From Verrucomicrobiota bacterium (lineage in GTDB: Bacteria; Verrucomicrobiota; Verrucomicrobiia; Limisphaerales; UBA9464), in contig CANHYD010000107.1 of assembly GCA_947464705.1 (NCBI GenBank), positions 1-7,547 of the forward strand: a stretch of DNA of 7,547 nucleotides. Direction: 5' to 3'. The notes below the pieces were generated by a model. That model saw only the letters and a program-made list of their open reading frames with translations. It did not search any database and had not been told where the DNA came from. Below, in pieces: positions 7,080 to 7,547 of this stretch (position 1 is the first letter of the stretch; every line of letters begins with the position of its first letter). Position numbers and translations under genes: made by a program.

Positions 7080-7147
7080 CGAGGCGAGAGCGAGGAGCAG
7101 GTCATGATGAGGCCCGCGCTTGAGACCCGGACCGAGCGAACAACAAG

Positions 7148-7198
7148 GCTCTCGCGGAAGAAGGCGCCGCCAGCACGGCCCATCCCATTGAATCGTTG
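7148..7198 (+). repeat. Intergenic repeat copy A (internal)
   Basis: Aligned without gaps to copy B at an offset of exactly 210 bases, positions 7148-7197 match 7358-7407 at about 40 of 50 sites by hand count. Shared blocks include CAGCACG and CATTGAATCGTT. It has the same orientation as copy B and sits between copies C and the hairpin. The changes are scattered substitutions and do not follow a coding pattern. Confidence 0.7.
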
Positions 7199-7237
7199 GC
7201 TGAATCGTGGGCTGAGCATTTCCCGGTGAGCTCCGGG

Positions 7238-7303
7238 GGTAGGGTGATTTCTCCGAAAGCGCCGTGTCTGCGGTGCCGGACCGCTCGGAGATCGGTCCCT
7301 ACC
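7238..7303. repeat. 66-base imperfect palindrome / hairpin element
   Basis: The ends GGTAGGG (7238-7244) and CCCTACC (7297-7303) are perfectly complementary. Inward, GAT, CTCCGA and GCG blocks pair with their partners across small bulges, giving about 19 base pairs. The centre has a second short hairpin (GCGGT ... ACCGC). It lies about 100 bases past the stop of the right-hand gene. It lacks a U-tract on either strand, so it is not a classical terminator. It resembles, from memory, palindromic intergenic repeats scattered in some verrucomicrobial genomes. Confidence 0.65.
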
Positions 7304-7357
7304 TGGGAGGTTCTTGGGTCCAATTCGGAGTCGTATCGCGGCCTTGGCCAGAACGAC

Positions 7358-7408
7358 GCTCTTGCGAAAGAGGACGCCGTCAGCACGAGCGGTCTCATTG
7401 AATCGTTC
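7358..7408 (+). repeat. Intergenic repeat copy B (right boundary)
   Basis: This copy pairs with A as a direct repeat and with C as an inverted repeat (TCTTGCGAAAGA at 7360-7371, GAATCGTTC at 7400-7408). Its outer end supplies two bases of the TGA stop codon (7407-7409) of the right-hand gene. Copies C and B together could act as terminal inverted repeats of a 380-base unit. Confidence 0.65.
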
Positions 7409-7547
7409 AGTCTCTCCAGAAAAACGACTCATTCCCGACCCGGTAACGGACTGCCATCTCCGGGGTCTCGACGGGTTGACCACGGTGCAGGGATTCCACC
7501 CCGGCCAAGGTCATGCCCGAGGTCAGCAAGGTGCGCTCCAGCGGATA
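7407..7547 (-). CDS. C-terminal 46 residues of an unidentified protein, possibly Gfo/Idh/MocA-like oxidoreductase; 5' end outside window
   Basis: The frame is open from the right window edge to TGA at 7407-7409 on the reverse strand. The visible tail contains ERTLLTSGM near its start, ETPEMAVRYR in the middle and ends in SFFWRD. The combination of R-T-L-L-T-S-G and E-T-P-x-(M/L)-x-(V/I)-x-Y recalls the C-terminus of putative Gfo/Idh/MocA-family oxidoreductases in planctomycetes and verrucomicrobia; I recall this pattern but cannot confirm it here. The gene is co-oriented with the giant gene but 591 bases upstream, so a shared operon is unlikely. The stop codon overlaps the end of an intergenic repeat, so the natural C-terminus may have been altered by its insertion. 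I am fairly sure it is coding, but not of the family. Confidence 0.6.
   Translation of the reverse strand, partial: YPLERTLLTSGMTLAGVESLHRGQPVETPEMAVRYRVGNESFFWRD

Noticed and set aside
7238..7303. Rho-independent terminator for the right-hand gene
   Set aside because: The stem is long and bulged and is followed by GC-rich sequence, with no T-run on either strand.
7102..7398. Reverse-strand open frame of 98 codons in the repeat block
   Set aside because: Same repeat-derived origin in another frame, with no start signal and no protein-like features.
7029..7408. CRISPR array
   Set aside because: There are only three diverged copies, in mixed orientation and with unequal spacing, and no cas genes are present.
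6998..7483. Reverse-strand open frame of 161 codons across the intergenic repeats
   Set aside because: It overlaps the end of the right-hand gene in a different frame and runs through three repeat copies and the palindrome. Its translation is Arg/Ser/Pro-rich and repetitive, typical of repeat-derived spurious genes.
1..7547. A novel multi-gene defence, secretion or biosynthetic system
   Set aside because: Only one giant gene and the tail of another are present. No partner genes can be seen, so a system cannot be supported from this window.

Overview
The window is almost entirely one giant reverse-strand gene. An uninterrupted reading frame starts with ATG at 6815 and runs without a stop off the left edge of the window, giving at least 2271 residues (roughly 240 kDa visible, C-terminus missing). 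I translated it end to end and the residue count agrees with the coordinates at every checkpoint, so I see no frameshift or internal stop. It encodes a Sec-exported, multidomain, beta-sandwich-rich surface or secreted protein. The domain order is signal peptide, PA14, Ig-like, SbsA-type Ig (Big_5), concanavalin/DUF1349-like, three lamin-tail domains (LTD), a carbohydrate-binding-like module apparently inserted in the third LTD, another Ig-like module, a CotH-type kinase domain, an Ig-like module, and three more LTDs. Proteins of this PA14/LTD/CotH type are typical of Verrucomicrobiota and Planctomycetota with large genomes. With the high GC content this suggests a soil, freshwater or sediment verrucomicrobium; the assignment is inferred from architecture, not a database match.

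Right of the giant gene (about 6830-7406) lies some 575 bases of non-coding DNA. Its left part is comparatively AT-rich and holds a GAGGG ribosome-binding site, a weak candidate promoter and a small inverted repeat. Its right part (7029-7408) is made of repeats: three diverged copies of a roughly 50-base sequence, two in one orientation and one inverted, plus a 66-base imperfect hairpin. The outermost two copies are inverted relative to each other and bracket the other elements, so the block looks like a decayed non-autonomous (MITE-like) insertion or a clustered intergenic repeat family.

At the right edge (7407-7547) is the 3' end of another reverse-strand gene. Its last 46 codons resemble the C-terminal tail of some Gfo/Idh/MocA-like putative oxidoreductases, but this is a weak call. 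Its stop codon overlaps the outer end of the repeat block. The long gap and repeats suggest that the giant gene is transcribed from its own promoter.

I found no tRNA, rRNA, CRISPR array, transposase, defence system or riboswitch. Nothing here amounts to an undescribed multi-gene system. The points most worth follow-up are the divergent extracellular CotH kinase domain embedded among six LTDs, the apparent nesting of a carbohydrate-binding-like module inside one LTD, and the inverted-repeat block.
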